Part shown: positions 26,618-34,290 of the stretch, piece after piece
How the letters are laid out: each line of letters starts with the position of its first letter
How positions within the stretch are numbered: position 1 is the first letter of the stretch
DNA from: Blattabacterium sp. DPU
GTDB taxonomy: Bacteria; Bacteroidota; Bacteroidia; Flavobacteriales; Blattabacteriaceae
Reading direction: 5' to 3'
DNA length: 64,000 bases
Assembly (NCBI RefSeq): GCF_011290385.1
Contig: NZ_CP049785.1
Location: forward strand, 473,018-537,017
Position numbers and translations under genes: made by a program
The notes under the pieces: generated by a model
The model's database searches: none
What the model saw: the letters and a program-made list of their open reading frames with translations, nothing else
What the model was told of the DNA's origin: nothing

Positions 26618-27229
26618 TTAAGGAATGTTTAATATTTTATGAATTTGTAAAGATATTCTCCATTTAGGATTTTCTTTGATATAAGAAATTATTTTTGGAA
26701 TAATATTTTCTATATTATTCCATTCGGGTTGTAAAAATAAAAAACAGTTAGGATCTACTATATAAGTAGATTGCTTTTCTGCGAAAAAAAAATCTTTTTC
26801 ATCGGAAATTACAATTTTTAATTCATTTATTTTTTTATAATTTTCTCGTAAAGGAAGTTTTATTTTTTTAGGAGAAATTGTTATCCAATCTAAATATTCA
26901 TCTTTTATAGGATAAGAACCTGAAGTTTCGATATGAATACGATATCCTTTTTTTTTTAATTTTTTAATTAAAGGATACAAATTCCACATTGTAGGTTCTC
27001 CTCCGGTAATTACAATAGTTTTTACTTTATAATTTTTGATATTATCAATAATTTTATGAATTGGAATAAAATCCTTTTTTTTTATATACCAACTTTCTTT
27101 AGTATCGCACCAATTACATTTTATATTACATCCTTCAAAACGAATAAAATATGCAGCTGTTCCACAATAATGTCCCTCTCCTTGAATAGAAAAAAATGAT
27201 TCTTTTATAGGATAACTAATTTCTTTCAT
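26618..27229 (-). CDS. queE: 7-carboxy-7-deazaguanine synthase (radical SAM)
   Basis: QueE contracts the pterin ring to CDG on the route to preQ0 and queuosine tRNA modification. The radical-SAM cluster ligands are C34, C38 and C41 (CNIKCNWC), in the CX3CX2C spacing. FSIQGEGHYCG precedes it, and ITGGEPTMW is the SAM-binding glycine motif. At 203 residues it is of normal size. It stops 2 bases from the convergent hisIE stop and is followed upstream by folD. Its retention implies that preQ0/queuosine synthesis is at least partly kept. Confidence 0.92.
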   Translation of the reverse strand: MKEISYPIKESFFSIQGEGHYCGTAAYFIRFEGCNIKCNWCDTKESWYIKKKDFIPIHKIIDNIKNYKVKTIVITGGEPTMWNLYPLIKKLKKKGYRIHIETSGSYPIKDEYLDWITISPKKIKLPLRENYKKINELKIVISDEKDFFFAEKQSTYIVDPNCFLFLQPEWNNIENIIPKIISYIKENPKWRISLQIHKILNIP

Positions 27230-27232
27230 ATT

Positions 27233-28096
27233 CTATCTATTATTTAATGCGGCTATTAAAGTATTTTTTAGGAGCATAACACGAGTCATAGGACCTATTC
27301 CTCCTGGAACGGGAGTTAGATAAGAAGCTTTTCCATTAACACTATCGAAATCGACATCTCCTAGTATTTTTTTTTCATAATTATTGATTCCTACATCTAT
27401 AATAATAGACCCTTCTTTAATCATTTTTCCTTTAAGAAATCCTGGTTTTCCTACGGCCACTATAATAATGTCGGCTTGTTTAGTATAATATTCTATATTC
27501 GGAGTTTTACTATGAGTAAGAGTTACTGTACTATTTCCAGGATGATTTCTTCTACTCATAAGTATACTTATTGGTCTTCCCACTATCTTGCTTCTTCCAA
27601 TTATTACAGTATGTTTTCCAGATATTTTAATTTTATATTTATCTAAAATGGTTAATATACCTAATGCAGTAGCAGGAAAAAAAGCTTTCATGTCTAAAGC
27701 CATTTTTCCAAAATTTTCAGGATGAAATCCATCTACATCTTTTGTAGGATTGATAGTTAAAATTACTTTGTCTTGATTTATATGTTTTTCTAAAGGAAAT
27801 TGTACAATAAAACCATCTATGTATGGATTTTGATTCATTTTTTTTATTTCTTCGAGTAATTTTTTTTCTAAAGTATTTACAGGTAAATGGATTAAAGAAT
27901 ATTTAATTCCAATATTTTTGCATTCCTTAATTTTATTATTAACATATGTTATGCTAGAACGGTTATTTCCTGTTAAAATAATACCAAGATGAGGAATTCG
28001 TTTATTTTTATTTAATATTTCTTTTTCTAAAGTATGGGATATTTCACTTCTTATTTCTGTAGCTAACATATTTCCATCTAATAATTTAGTAATCAT
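27233..28096 (-). CDS. folD: Methylenetetrahydrofolate dehydrogenase / cyclohydrolase
   Basis: FolD interconverts 5,10-methylene-THF and 10-formyl-THF for purine and formyl-Met synthesis. Conserved segments are SITYVNNK (catalytic Tyr/Lys), PYIDGFIVQFPL, PTKDVDGFHP, VIGRSKIVGRP (NADP site) and TPVPGGIGPMT. It is 287 residues. The start overlaps the rsmA stop (ATGA). It works with MetF, FolA and GcvH, all encoded in this window, in one-carbon metabolism. Confidence 0.97.
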   Translation of the reverse strand: MITKLLDGNMLATEIRSEISHTLEKEILNKNKRIPHLGIILTGNNRSSITYVNNKIKECKNIGIKYSLIHLPVNTLEKKLLEEIKKMNQNPYIDGFIVQFPLEKHINQDKVILTINPTKDVDGFHPENFGKMALDMKAFFPATALGILTILDKYKIKISGKHTVIIGRSKIVGRPISILMSRRNHPGNSTVTLTHSKTPNIEYYTKQADIIIVAVGKPGFLKGKMIKEGSIIIDVGINNYEKKILGDVDFDSVNGKASYLTPVPGGIGPMTRVMLLKNTLIAALNNR

Positions 28097-28866
28097 TTTC
28101 TAATTTCTATTTCTTTTGTTAATTGAAGGAATTCTTTTACAGATAATTCTTCTGCTCTTTTATTTAAGAATGGCATTTTATGAAAATTTTTAATATTTTT
28201 GAATAATTGTAAAGAATTTTTTAGTTTTTTTCTTCTTTGATTAAAAGCGGCTTTAACACATTGAAACAATATATTTTTATTGCAAGAAATAGGTTCATTT
28301 TTTCTTTTTAAAGAGATGACGGCAGATTGTACATTAGGTATTGGATAAAAAACCTTTTCTTTTACGGGAAAAAGATATTTCACATTATAAAATGTTTGGA
28401 CCAACACTGATAAAATTCCATAAGTCTTTTTTCCTTTATGAGATGTTATCCGTTTTGCCACTTCTTTCTGAAACATTCCTACACATTCTGGAATGTAGAG
28501 ACTATATTTTAATATATGAAATAATATTTGAGAAGAAATTTTATAAGGAAAATTACCAATAATTGCAAAATTATTTAAGTTTATTTCTTTAGGATTCCAT
28601 TTTAAGAAATTTTTATGTATAATTTGATTCTTAGAAATCAAGAATTTATTTTTTAGAAAATAAATTAATTCTTGATCAATTTCTATCAAAAAAATATGAT
28701 TATATGGATTATTTAATAAATATTGAGTTAGAATTCCTAATCCTGGTCCAACCTCTACCACTGTATTGTAATTTTCAAAAGAAAGATGATTAACAATTTT
28801 TTTAGCTATATTTTGATCTTTCAGAAAGTGTTGATCAAATTTTTTTTTAAAAAAAAGTTTATGCAT
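28093..28866 (-). CDS. rsmA: 16S rRNA dimethyladenosine transferase
   Basis: RsmA (KsgA) dimethylates two adjacent adenines near the 3' end of 16S rRNA. The SAM-binding motif VEVGPGLGILT, the catalytic GNFPYKIS and the FDQHFLKD start are clear. The longest frame begins at 28881, but the promoter box at 28886-28893 would put the transcript start at about that position. I therefore prefer the ATG at 28866 (MHKLFFKKKFDQHF, 257 residues); 28872 is also possible. Confidence 0.94.
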   Translation of the reverse strand: MHKLFFKKKFDQHFLKDQNIAKKIVNHLSFENYNTVVEVGPGLGILTQYLLNNPYNHIFLIEIDQELIYFLKNKFLISKNQIIHKNFLKWNPKEINLNNFAIIGNFPYKISSQILFHILKYSLYIPECVGMFQKEVAKRITSHKGKKTYGILSVLVQTFYNVKYLFPVKEKVFYPIPNVQSAVISLKRKNEPISCNKNILFQCVKAAFNQRRKKLKNSLQLFKNIKNFHKMPFLNKRAEELSVKEFLQLTKEIEIRK

Positions 28867-28885
28867 TTGCATTCTGTGCATTATG

Positions 28886-28893
28886 CAAATATA
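28886..28893 (-). promoter_or_regulatory. rsmA-folD-queE promoter, -7 box
   Basis: On the minus strand this reads TATATTTG, a perfect consensus match. It lies so close to the longest rsmA frame that it decides for a start inside that frame. Confidence 0.55.
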
Positions 28894-28945
28894 GAAATTT
28901 TTATTCGTATATTGTGTTACATATGATTGTAGTTTTTCATATGAT

Positions 28946-30214
28946 ATGCTTCAAACCTCTTTTATACGAAAAAATAAAGAAAAAGTTTTATTGGGATTGG
29001 AAAAACGTAATTTCCAAAAATTATATCTAATTAATGAAATATTAATTTTAGACGAAAAAAAAAAAATAGCTCAAAATATTTTAAATAAAATATTACAAGA
29101 AGAAAATTTAATATCGAAAAAAATAGGAAAAATTATAAATTCATATAATAATGATTTTCAAATAAAATCTTTAAAAGAAAAATCTTTTTTTCTGAAAAAA
29201 AAAAGAAAAAATACTAATATTCAATTAGAAAAAATTTCTAAAAATTTGGAAAAGAAATTAAATCAGATACCTAATATTCCTGATGAAAAAATAAAAAAAA
29301 ATTATGAAAAAAATGATATTCTTTTCCAAGAAGGAGAAACTCATTGTTCCATTATAAATCCTCTACCTCATTGGGATTTATCAAAAAAATTTTGTTTATT
29401 TGATTCAAATTTAGGAACCAAAATATGTGGTTCTGGTTTTACAGTTTATATGGGAAAAGGTGCTAAATTACAAAGAAGTTTAATTCAATATTTTTTGGAT
29501 CAAAACATACAAGCATCATATAAAGAATATAGTTTACCTTATCTTGTTAATGAAAAATCTGGATATGCTACAGGACAAATTCCTGATAAAGAAAATCAAA
29601 TGTATTTCATAGAAAAAGATAACTTTTATTTAATTCCTACTGGAGAAGTTCCTATTATGAATTGTTTTAGAAATAGAATTCTTACAGATTTAGATCTTCC
29701 TATTAAAGCTACTACTTATACTTCTTGCTTTAGAAGAGAAGCCGGTTCTTATGGTTCAAAAGTGAGAGGATTAAATAGATTACATCAATTTGAAAAAGTT
29801 GAAATTATTCAAATAACAACCCCATATACTTCTTCTTATTCTTTAAAGGAAATGATTTCACATATAAAAAATATTTTAAAATCTTTAAATCTTCCCTTTC
29901 GTCTCGTTCGTTTAAGTGGTCCAGATCTTGGATTTTCTTCTGCTATAACTTATGATTTTGAAATTTATTCTACAGTACAGAAAAAATGGTTAGAAGTCAG
30001 TTCTATATCAAATTGTACTAATTTTCAGTCTAATAGATTACATCTCAGATATAAAACTATTACAGGAAATATAGAATTGTGTCATACTCTTAATGGTAGT
30101 GCTTTAGCTTTGCCGCGAATTATGGCTGCTTTATTAGAAAATAATCAAACCGAAAATAGAATTAATATTCCTAAAGTTTTGGTTCCTTATACAAAATTTG
30201 ATCATATTAAATAA
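28946..30214 (+). CDS. serS: Seryl-tRNA synthetase
   Basis: SerS charges tRNA-Ser. The N-terminal long coiled-coil arm (about residues 30-105) is Lys/Glu rich. The class II catalytic core follows with TGQIPD, IPTGEVPI, FRREAGSYGSKVRGLNRLHQF (motif 2) and a C-terminal NGSALALPRIMAALLEN (motif 3). At 422 residues it is complete. A 7-bp inverted repeat lies just before the start codon. Confidence 0.97.
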   Translation: MLQTSFIRKNKEKVLLGLEKRNFQKLYLINEILILDEKKKIAQNILNKILQEENLISKKIGKIINSYNNDFQIKSLKEKSFFLKKKRKNTNIQLEKISKNLEKKLNQIPNIPDEKIKKNYEKNDILFQEGETHCSIINPLPHWDLSKKFCLFDSNLGTKICGSGFTVYMGKGAKLQRSLIQYFLDQNIQASYKEYSLPYLVNEKSGYATGQIPDKENQMYFIEKDNFYLIPTGEVPIMNCFRNRILTDLDLPIKATTYTSCFRREAGSYGSKVRGLNRLHQFEKVEIIQITTPYTSSYSLKEMISHIKNILKSLNLPFRLVRLSGPDLGFSSAITYDFEIYSTVQKKWLEVSSISNCTNFQSNRLHLRYKTITGNIELCHTLNGSALALPRIMAALLENNQTENRINIPKVLVPYTKFDHIK

Positions 30215-30226
30215 AATTTTTATGTT

Positions 30227-31189
30227 ATGAAAGTGACTGAGCATATAGCTAAAGCAAAAAAAAGCTTATTTTCTTTTGAAATTTTACCTCCTTTAAGAGG
30301 ACGTGATATAAAAGATATATTTTATACTTTAGATCCATTAATGGAATTTAGTCCTCCTTTTATTGATGTGACTTACCATCGTGAAGAATTTATTTATGTA
30401 GAAAAAGATAATGGACTTTTGCAAAGAAGGACAATTTCAAGACGTCCAGGAACCGTAGGTATTTGTGCGGCTATTATGAACAAATATGGAGTAGATGCAG
30501 TTCCTCATCTAATTTGTGGAGGATTTAGTAAACAAATGACGGAAAATGCTTTAATAGATTTAAATTTTTTAGGAATAGATAATGTTTTAGTTCTTAGAGG
30601 TGATCCTCTAAAATCTGAAAAAAATTTTATTGCACAAAAAGATGGACATAAATATGCTGTAGAACTTGTAAAACAAGTTAAAGATTTAAATATAGGAAAA
30701 TATCTTGATAAAACTGTTGTTGAAAAAAAAGAATCTCCGTTATTTAATTTCTGTATCGGAGTCGCAGGATATCCAGAAAAACATTTAGAAGCTCCAAATA
30801 TAGAAAGTGATTTATTTTTCTTGAAAAAAAAAGTAGAAGCAGGAGCTGATTATATTGTGACTCAAATGTTTTTTGATAACAAAAAATTTTTTAATTTCGT
30901 AGAAAAATGTAGATCAGAAGGAATTTCTGTTCCTATTATTCCTGGCATAAAACCTATTTCATCGAAAAAACAACTAAATGGTCTTCCTTCTCGTTTTTAT
31001 CTAAATATTCCTAATGAATTAGTACAAGAAATAGAAAAAGTAAAAGATAAAAAAAACATTTATCATATTGGAATTGAATGGGCCATCCATCAATCTAAAG
31101 AATTAAAAAATTCTGGAGTAAAAGTGATCCATTATTATACAATGGATAAACCAGAAAATATTTACAAAATTGTACAAGCTATTTATTGA
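30227..31189 (+). CDS. metF: Methylenetetrahydrofolate reductase
   Basis: MetF reduces methylene-THF to methyl-THF for methionine synthesis. The FAD-binding TIM barrel shows FEILPPLRG (catalytic Glu), DVTYHRE, LVLRGDPLK and ADYIVTQMFFDN. The 320-residue length is standard for the bacterial single-domain enzyme. It begins 12 bases after serS, so the two may be co-transcribed. It ends 6 bases from convergent pdhB. Confidence 0.96.
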   Translation: MKVTEHIAKAKKSLFSFEILPPLRGRDIKDIFYTLDPLMEFSPPFIDVTYHREEFIYVEKDNGLLQRRTISRRPGTVGICAAIMNKYGVDAVPHLICGGFSKQMTENALIDLNFLGIDNVLVLRGDPLKSEKNFIAQKDGHKYAVELVKQVKDLNIGKYLDKTVVEKKESPLFNFCIGVAGYPEKHLEAPNIESDLFFLKKKVEAGADYIVTQMFFDNKKFFNFVEKCRSEGISVPIIPGIKPISSKKQLNGLPSRFYLNIPNELVQEIEKVKDKKNIYHIGIEWAIHQSKELKNSGVKVIHYYTMDKPENIYKIVQAIY

Positions 31190-31195
31190 TTTTTC

Positions 31196-32179
31196 TTATA
31201 TATTTAAATAAAGAGTTTTTTTTATAGTTTTGATTATTTTTTCTTCATTAGGGAACCAATTTCCTACTAAATTAGGAGCATAAGGAGCGGGAGTATCTAA
31301 CAAAGATACTCTACTAATAGGAGCATCAAGATAATCAAAGGCTTTTTTTTGTATAAAATATGAAATTTCAGAAGCTACAGATGAAAAAGGCCATGATTCT
31401 TCTAAAATTACTAAACGATTAGTTTTTATGACAGAAAGTAGTATAGATTCATAATCTAATGGACGTATAGTGCGAATATCTATAACCTCTACACTAATGT
31501 TTTCTTTCTCTAATTGAGATGCTATGTTTAATGCGATTTTCATAATTTTTCCAAAAGAAACTAAACTAACATCAGTTCCTTTTTTTTTGACATCTGCTTT
31601 TCCAATAGGAATAGTATATTCTTTATCTGGAATCATCATTGTATCTCCATACATTTGTTCAGATTCCATAAAAATTACTGGATTATTATCTCTGATAGAA
31701 GATTTTAAAAGACCTTTTGCATCATAAGGATTGCATGGAATAACCACTTTTAATCCAGGACAACTTGCATACCAGCTTTCAAAAGATTGAGAATGAGTTG
31801 CCCCTAATTGCCCAGCAGAACCAGTAGGCCCTCTAAAAACAATAGGTATATTCCATTGTCCCCCACTCATATAATATATTTTTGCCGCATTATTGATAAT
31901 TTGATCCATGGCTACCAAAGAAAAGTTGAAAGTCATAAACTCAATAATAGGTCTACACCCATTCATAGCAGAACCTATTCCTATTCCCGAAAATCCTAAT
32001 TCAGATATAGGAGTATCAATAATTCTTTTTGGTCCAAATTCTTCTAGCATTCCTTTAGAAGCTTTATAAGCTCCATTATATTGAGCTACTTCTTCGCCCA
32101 TAAGATAAATTGTGTTATCTCTTCTCATTTCTTCACTCATAGCTTCTGCTATAACTTCACGAAAACTTTTTCTTTTCAT
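31196..32179 (-). CDS. pdhB: Pyruvate dehydrogenase E1 component, beta subunit
   Basis: This is the beta half of the TPP-dependent E1 that decarboxylates pyruvate for acetyl-CoA formation. FREVIAEAMSEEMRRD, GEEVAQYNGAYK, ATHSQSFESWYAS and LEESWPFSSVASEI fit PdhB. The stretch ATG-TGT-ATG-TGT-ATG gives three possible starts; I use the third (32179, 327 residues), which matches the family start. No alpha subunit is adjacent, so pdhA must be elsewhere. It follows a lipoprotein gene but is separated from it by a strong hairpin. Confidence 0.93.
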   Translation of the reverse strand: MKRKSFREVIAEAMSEEMRRDNTIYLMGEEVAQYNGAYKASKGMLEEFGPKRIIDTPISELGFSGIGIGSAMNGCRPIIEFMTFNFSLVAMDQIINNAAKIYYMSGGQWNIPIVFRGPTGSAGQLGATHSQSFESWYASCPGLKVVIPCNPYDAKGLLKSSIRDNNPVIFMESEQMYGDTMMIPDKEYTIPIGKADVKKKGTDVSLVSFGKIMKIALNIASQLEKENISVEVIDIRTIRPLDYESILLSVIKTNRLVILEESWPFSSVASEISYFIQKKAFDYLDAPISRVSLLDTPAPYAPNLVGNWFPNEEKIIKTIKKTLYLNI

Positions 32180-32230
32180 ACACATACACATATAATTAGG
32201 GGTCAGTCTTTCAATTTCATTTTCACTGAA

Positions 32231-32281
32231 AAATGGAAAAACGGAAAAGAAAGAAAATCTTTCTTTTCCGCTTTTCCGTTT
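32231..32281 (-). terminator. Long inverted repeat, probable terminator of the lipoprotein gene
   Basis: Two 23-base arms (32231-32253 and 32259-32281) pair at 21 positions, plus one possible G-U pair, around a 5-base loop. T-runs flank both sides (GATTTTTTT on the plus strand after 32281; CATTTTTC on the minus strand). It lies between the end of the lipoprotein gene and the start of pdhB, both on the minus strand. A terminator is the simplest reading. Confidence 0.7.
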
Positions 32282-32314
32282 GATTTTTTTAAAAATACTT
32301 GATTCATTCTTTCT

Positions 32315-32971
32315 TTATATATTCATTTTTTCTTGATTCATTTTTTTTCTTTCTTTATACATTCTTCTTTCTTTTTCTTTTCTTTTTTTATAAAAAAATT
32401 CTTGTTTTTTTCGTAAAGTCATTTCTTCATCTTTTGTATCTGTTATTGTTTTTAACAATTTATGTAAAAAGATGTTTTTCTCTTTAAGTACTTTTAATTT
32501 TTCTTTTCCTAATTTTTTCTTATTTTCAAATTCTTTTTCAGCTCGTATTTGTTCTTCTGACCCTAGAGGTTTCAATCTCATTATCATTTTGTTTTTTGTC
32601 ATTTGATCCAAAATATCCTTTTGGATTTCTGCCAATTTGTTGTATTCATCAAAATATTTTACTCTGTCTTCCTCTAATTCTTCTATTTTCACTCCTATTT
32701 CTTTAATTTTTATAGATAAATCTTCAGGATCTATCTCATCAAAATTAAAATTTTCAGGATTTTTATCCGAATCATAATAAACATTTGGAATAGGGGCATC
32801 ATCAGCATCAGGATTGTCAGGAGGATCAGGGTTAGAAGAAGTAGCTACATTAGGGTTATTATTATTCCCGTCATATTCTTCTCCTGCAGAAGTCATATCA
32901 TCATTACAGGAAATCATAAATCCTAATGTTATAAAAATTGTGGGAATCAAAAATTTAAAGGAAGTATTCAT
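32315..32971 (-). CDS. Predicted lipoprotein of unknown function, charged coiled-coil
   Basis: I do not recognise the family. The 218-residue product starts with a type II signal peptide (FLIPTIFITLGFMISC) with the lipidated Cys at residue 22, followed by NDD. Residues 30-65 are low-complexity Asn, Pro and Asp. Residues 75-165 look like a charged helix or coiled coil. The last 50 residues are very Lys/Arg/Glu rich (KKRKEKERRMYKERKK). An acidic pair right after the Cys resembles the Bacteroidetes signal for export to the cell surface, so surface exposure is possible. It has its own divergent promoter and terminator hairpin, so it is a single-gene unit. Confidence 0.7.
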   Translation of the reverse strand: MNTSFKFLIPTIFITLGFMISCNDDMTSAGEEYDGNNNNPNVATSSNPDPPDNPDADDAPIPNVYYDSDKNPENFNFDEIDPEDLSIKIKEIGVKIEELEEDRVKYFDEYNKLAEIQKDILDQMTKNKMIMRLKPLGSEEQIRAEKEFENKKKLGKEKLKVLKEKNIFLHKLLKTITDTKDEEMTLRKKQEFFYKKRKEKERRMYKERKKMNQEKMNI

Positions 32972-33007
32972 AATAAAAATTTTTAATATTATTATTAAAT
33001 ATATAAA

Positions 33008-33035
33008 AAAATTCTTACGTGTAAATAAGAATTTT
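33008..33035 (-). promoter_or_regulatory. Leader hairpin upstream of the lipoprotein gene
   Basis: AAAATTCTTA and TAAGAATTTT form a perfect 10-bp stem around an 8-base loop. Read on the minus strand it is followed by a run of T. It sits about 37 bases before the lipoprotein start, inside the predicted 5' leader. It could be an attenuator or an mRNA-stabilising hairpin. Confidence 0.4.
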
Positions 33036-33072
33036 ATTATATTTTATTATATTTTTGACAAAACCATCCTTC

Positions 33073-33080
33073 CAAATGTA
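33073..33080 (-). promoter_or_regulatory. Lipoprotein gene promoter, -7 box
   Basis: On the minus strand this reads TACATTTG, matching TAnnTTTG. It is back-to-back with the plus-strand box at 33082-33089, one base apart. Confidence 0.5.
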
Positions 33081-33081
33081 G

Positions 33082-33089
33082 TATATTTG
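33082..33089 (+). promoter_or_regulatory. DUF151 gene promoter, -7 box
   Basis: TATATTTG lies 37 bases before the DUF151 gene start. A TTTG at 33054-33057 could be the -33 element, though the 24-base spacing is longer than usual. Confidence 0.6.
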
Positions 33090-33126
33090 GAACAATGGTT
33101 AGATTTATTATAATTTATATATTCCT

Positions 33127-33765
33127 ATGAATCAGTTCATTAGATTAGTTATACGAGGGATTTCCTTAAGTCAAATACAATCTGGGATATATGTTTTATT
33201 ACTTGAAGAAGAATCTGGAAAAATAAAGCTTCCAATTATTATAGAAAGTTCACAAGCTCAGTCTATTGCTTATGCTTTAGGGAAAAGAGATCCATCTAGA
33301 TCTTTTACTCATGATTTATTTCTTTCTTTTGCAAGAATATTCCATATTCGATTAAAAGCCATAGTTATATATAAACTAGTAAATGGAATATTTTTTTCTT
33401 ATTTATTGTTAGAAAAAGATTCTATAAAAAAAGAAGAAAAAGAAATAAAAGAATATAAAATAGATTCAAAAACATCGGATGCTGTTGCTTTAGCTGTACG
33501 TTTTCAAGCTCCTATTTATACAACAAAAGAAATTTTAGATAAAGCTGGAATTTATTTTGAAAATGGATTTCCTATGGATAAAGAAAATGATCCTTATGAA
33601 ACAGGAGCAGAAAATAGTACTCTTCTTTTTTTCAAAGAAAAAAGTAAACAAGATTTAGAAAATATGACTGAGAAAGATTTAAATGTTTTACTCAATCATG
33701 CAGTAAACAATGAATGTTATGAACTTGCAGCAAGAATAAAAAAAGAATTAGATAGAAGAGAATAA
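33127..33765 (+). CDS. Bifunctional nuclease family protein (DUF151/BFN)
   Basis: The 212-residue protein has an N-terminal BFN domain (about 1-150) with KLPIIIESSQAQSIAYAL and the typical SRSFTHDLF and DSKTSDAVALAVRFQAPIY segments. A C-terminal UvrB/C-like motif follows (about 178-208: LNVLLNHAVNNECYELAARIKKEL). Plant and bacterial relatives have been reported to have nuclease activity, but the physiological role in bacteria is not settled. It diverges from the lipoprotein gene through overlapping promoters. Confidence 0.85.
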   Translation: MNQFIRLVIRGISLSQIQSGIYVLLLEEESGKIKLPIIIESSQAQSIAYALGKRDPSRSFTHDLFLSFARIFHIRLKAIVIYKLVNGIFFSYLLLEKDSIKKEEKEIKEYKIDSKTSDAVALAVRFQAPIYTTKEILDKAGIYFENGFPMDKENDPYETGAENSTLLFFKEKSKQDLENMTEKDLNVLLNHAVNNECYELAARIKKELDRRE

Positions 33766-33771
33766 ATTAAT

Positions 33772-34257
33772 TTATTTTTTTTCAAATCTAATAAAACTAT
33801 AATTGAATAAATGATTTTTATCTTTTTCATAAATAAACTCATGCATTTTTTTCCACTGTTTTAGATTTATTTTTGGAAATTTAGTATCCCCATGAAATTT
33901 CTCATGAACAAGTGTTAATTCTATAACATGTGCTTTTTCTATTATAGAGGTGTATGTTTTTTCCCCTCCTATAACAAATATTTTATCGCATGTTAAATTT
34001 TCTATTTGTTTTGTAGAAGAAATAATTCTAATATTTTTTTGATTTTTAAAATTGATTTTTTTTTTTGTTAAAATGAGATTATTCCTTTCTGGAAGTATTT
34101 TTCCTATAGATTCAAAAGTTTTTCTTCCCATTAAAACTGTTTCTCCCGTAGTTAGATTTTTAAAACGTTTTAAATCATTAGGCAAATGCCACATTAATTG
34201 ATTATTTTTTCCTATAAATCCATTTCTTGAAATAGCAGCAATCAGTATAATTTTCAT
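33772..34257 (-). CDS. folA: Dihydrofolate reductase
   Basis: FolA reduces dihydrofolate to tetrahydrofolate with NADPH. IAAISRNGFIGKNNQLMWHLPNDLKRFK contains the substrate-binding Trp and catalytic Asp, followed by TVLMGRKTFESIG and FVIGGEKTY. The longest frame reaches 34344 and overlaps valS. I chose the ATG at 34257 (161 residues), which matches the family start and leaves 33 bases to divergent valS. Confidence 0.96.
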   Translation of the reverse strand: MKIILIAAISRNGFIGKNNQLMWHLPNDLKRFKNLTTGETVLMGRKTFESIGKILPERNNLILTKKKINFKNQKNIRIISSTKQIENLTCDKIFVIGGEKTYTSIIEKAHVIELTLVHEKFHGDTKFPKINLKQWKKMHEFIYEKDKNHLFNYSFIRFEKK

Positions 34258-34290
34258 GATTATTTCAATTTTTTTTATATTTTTAAATTT

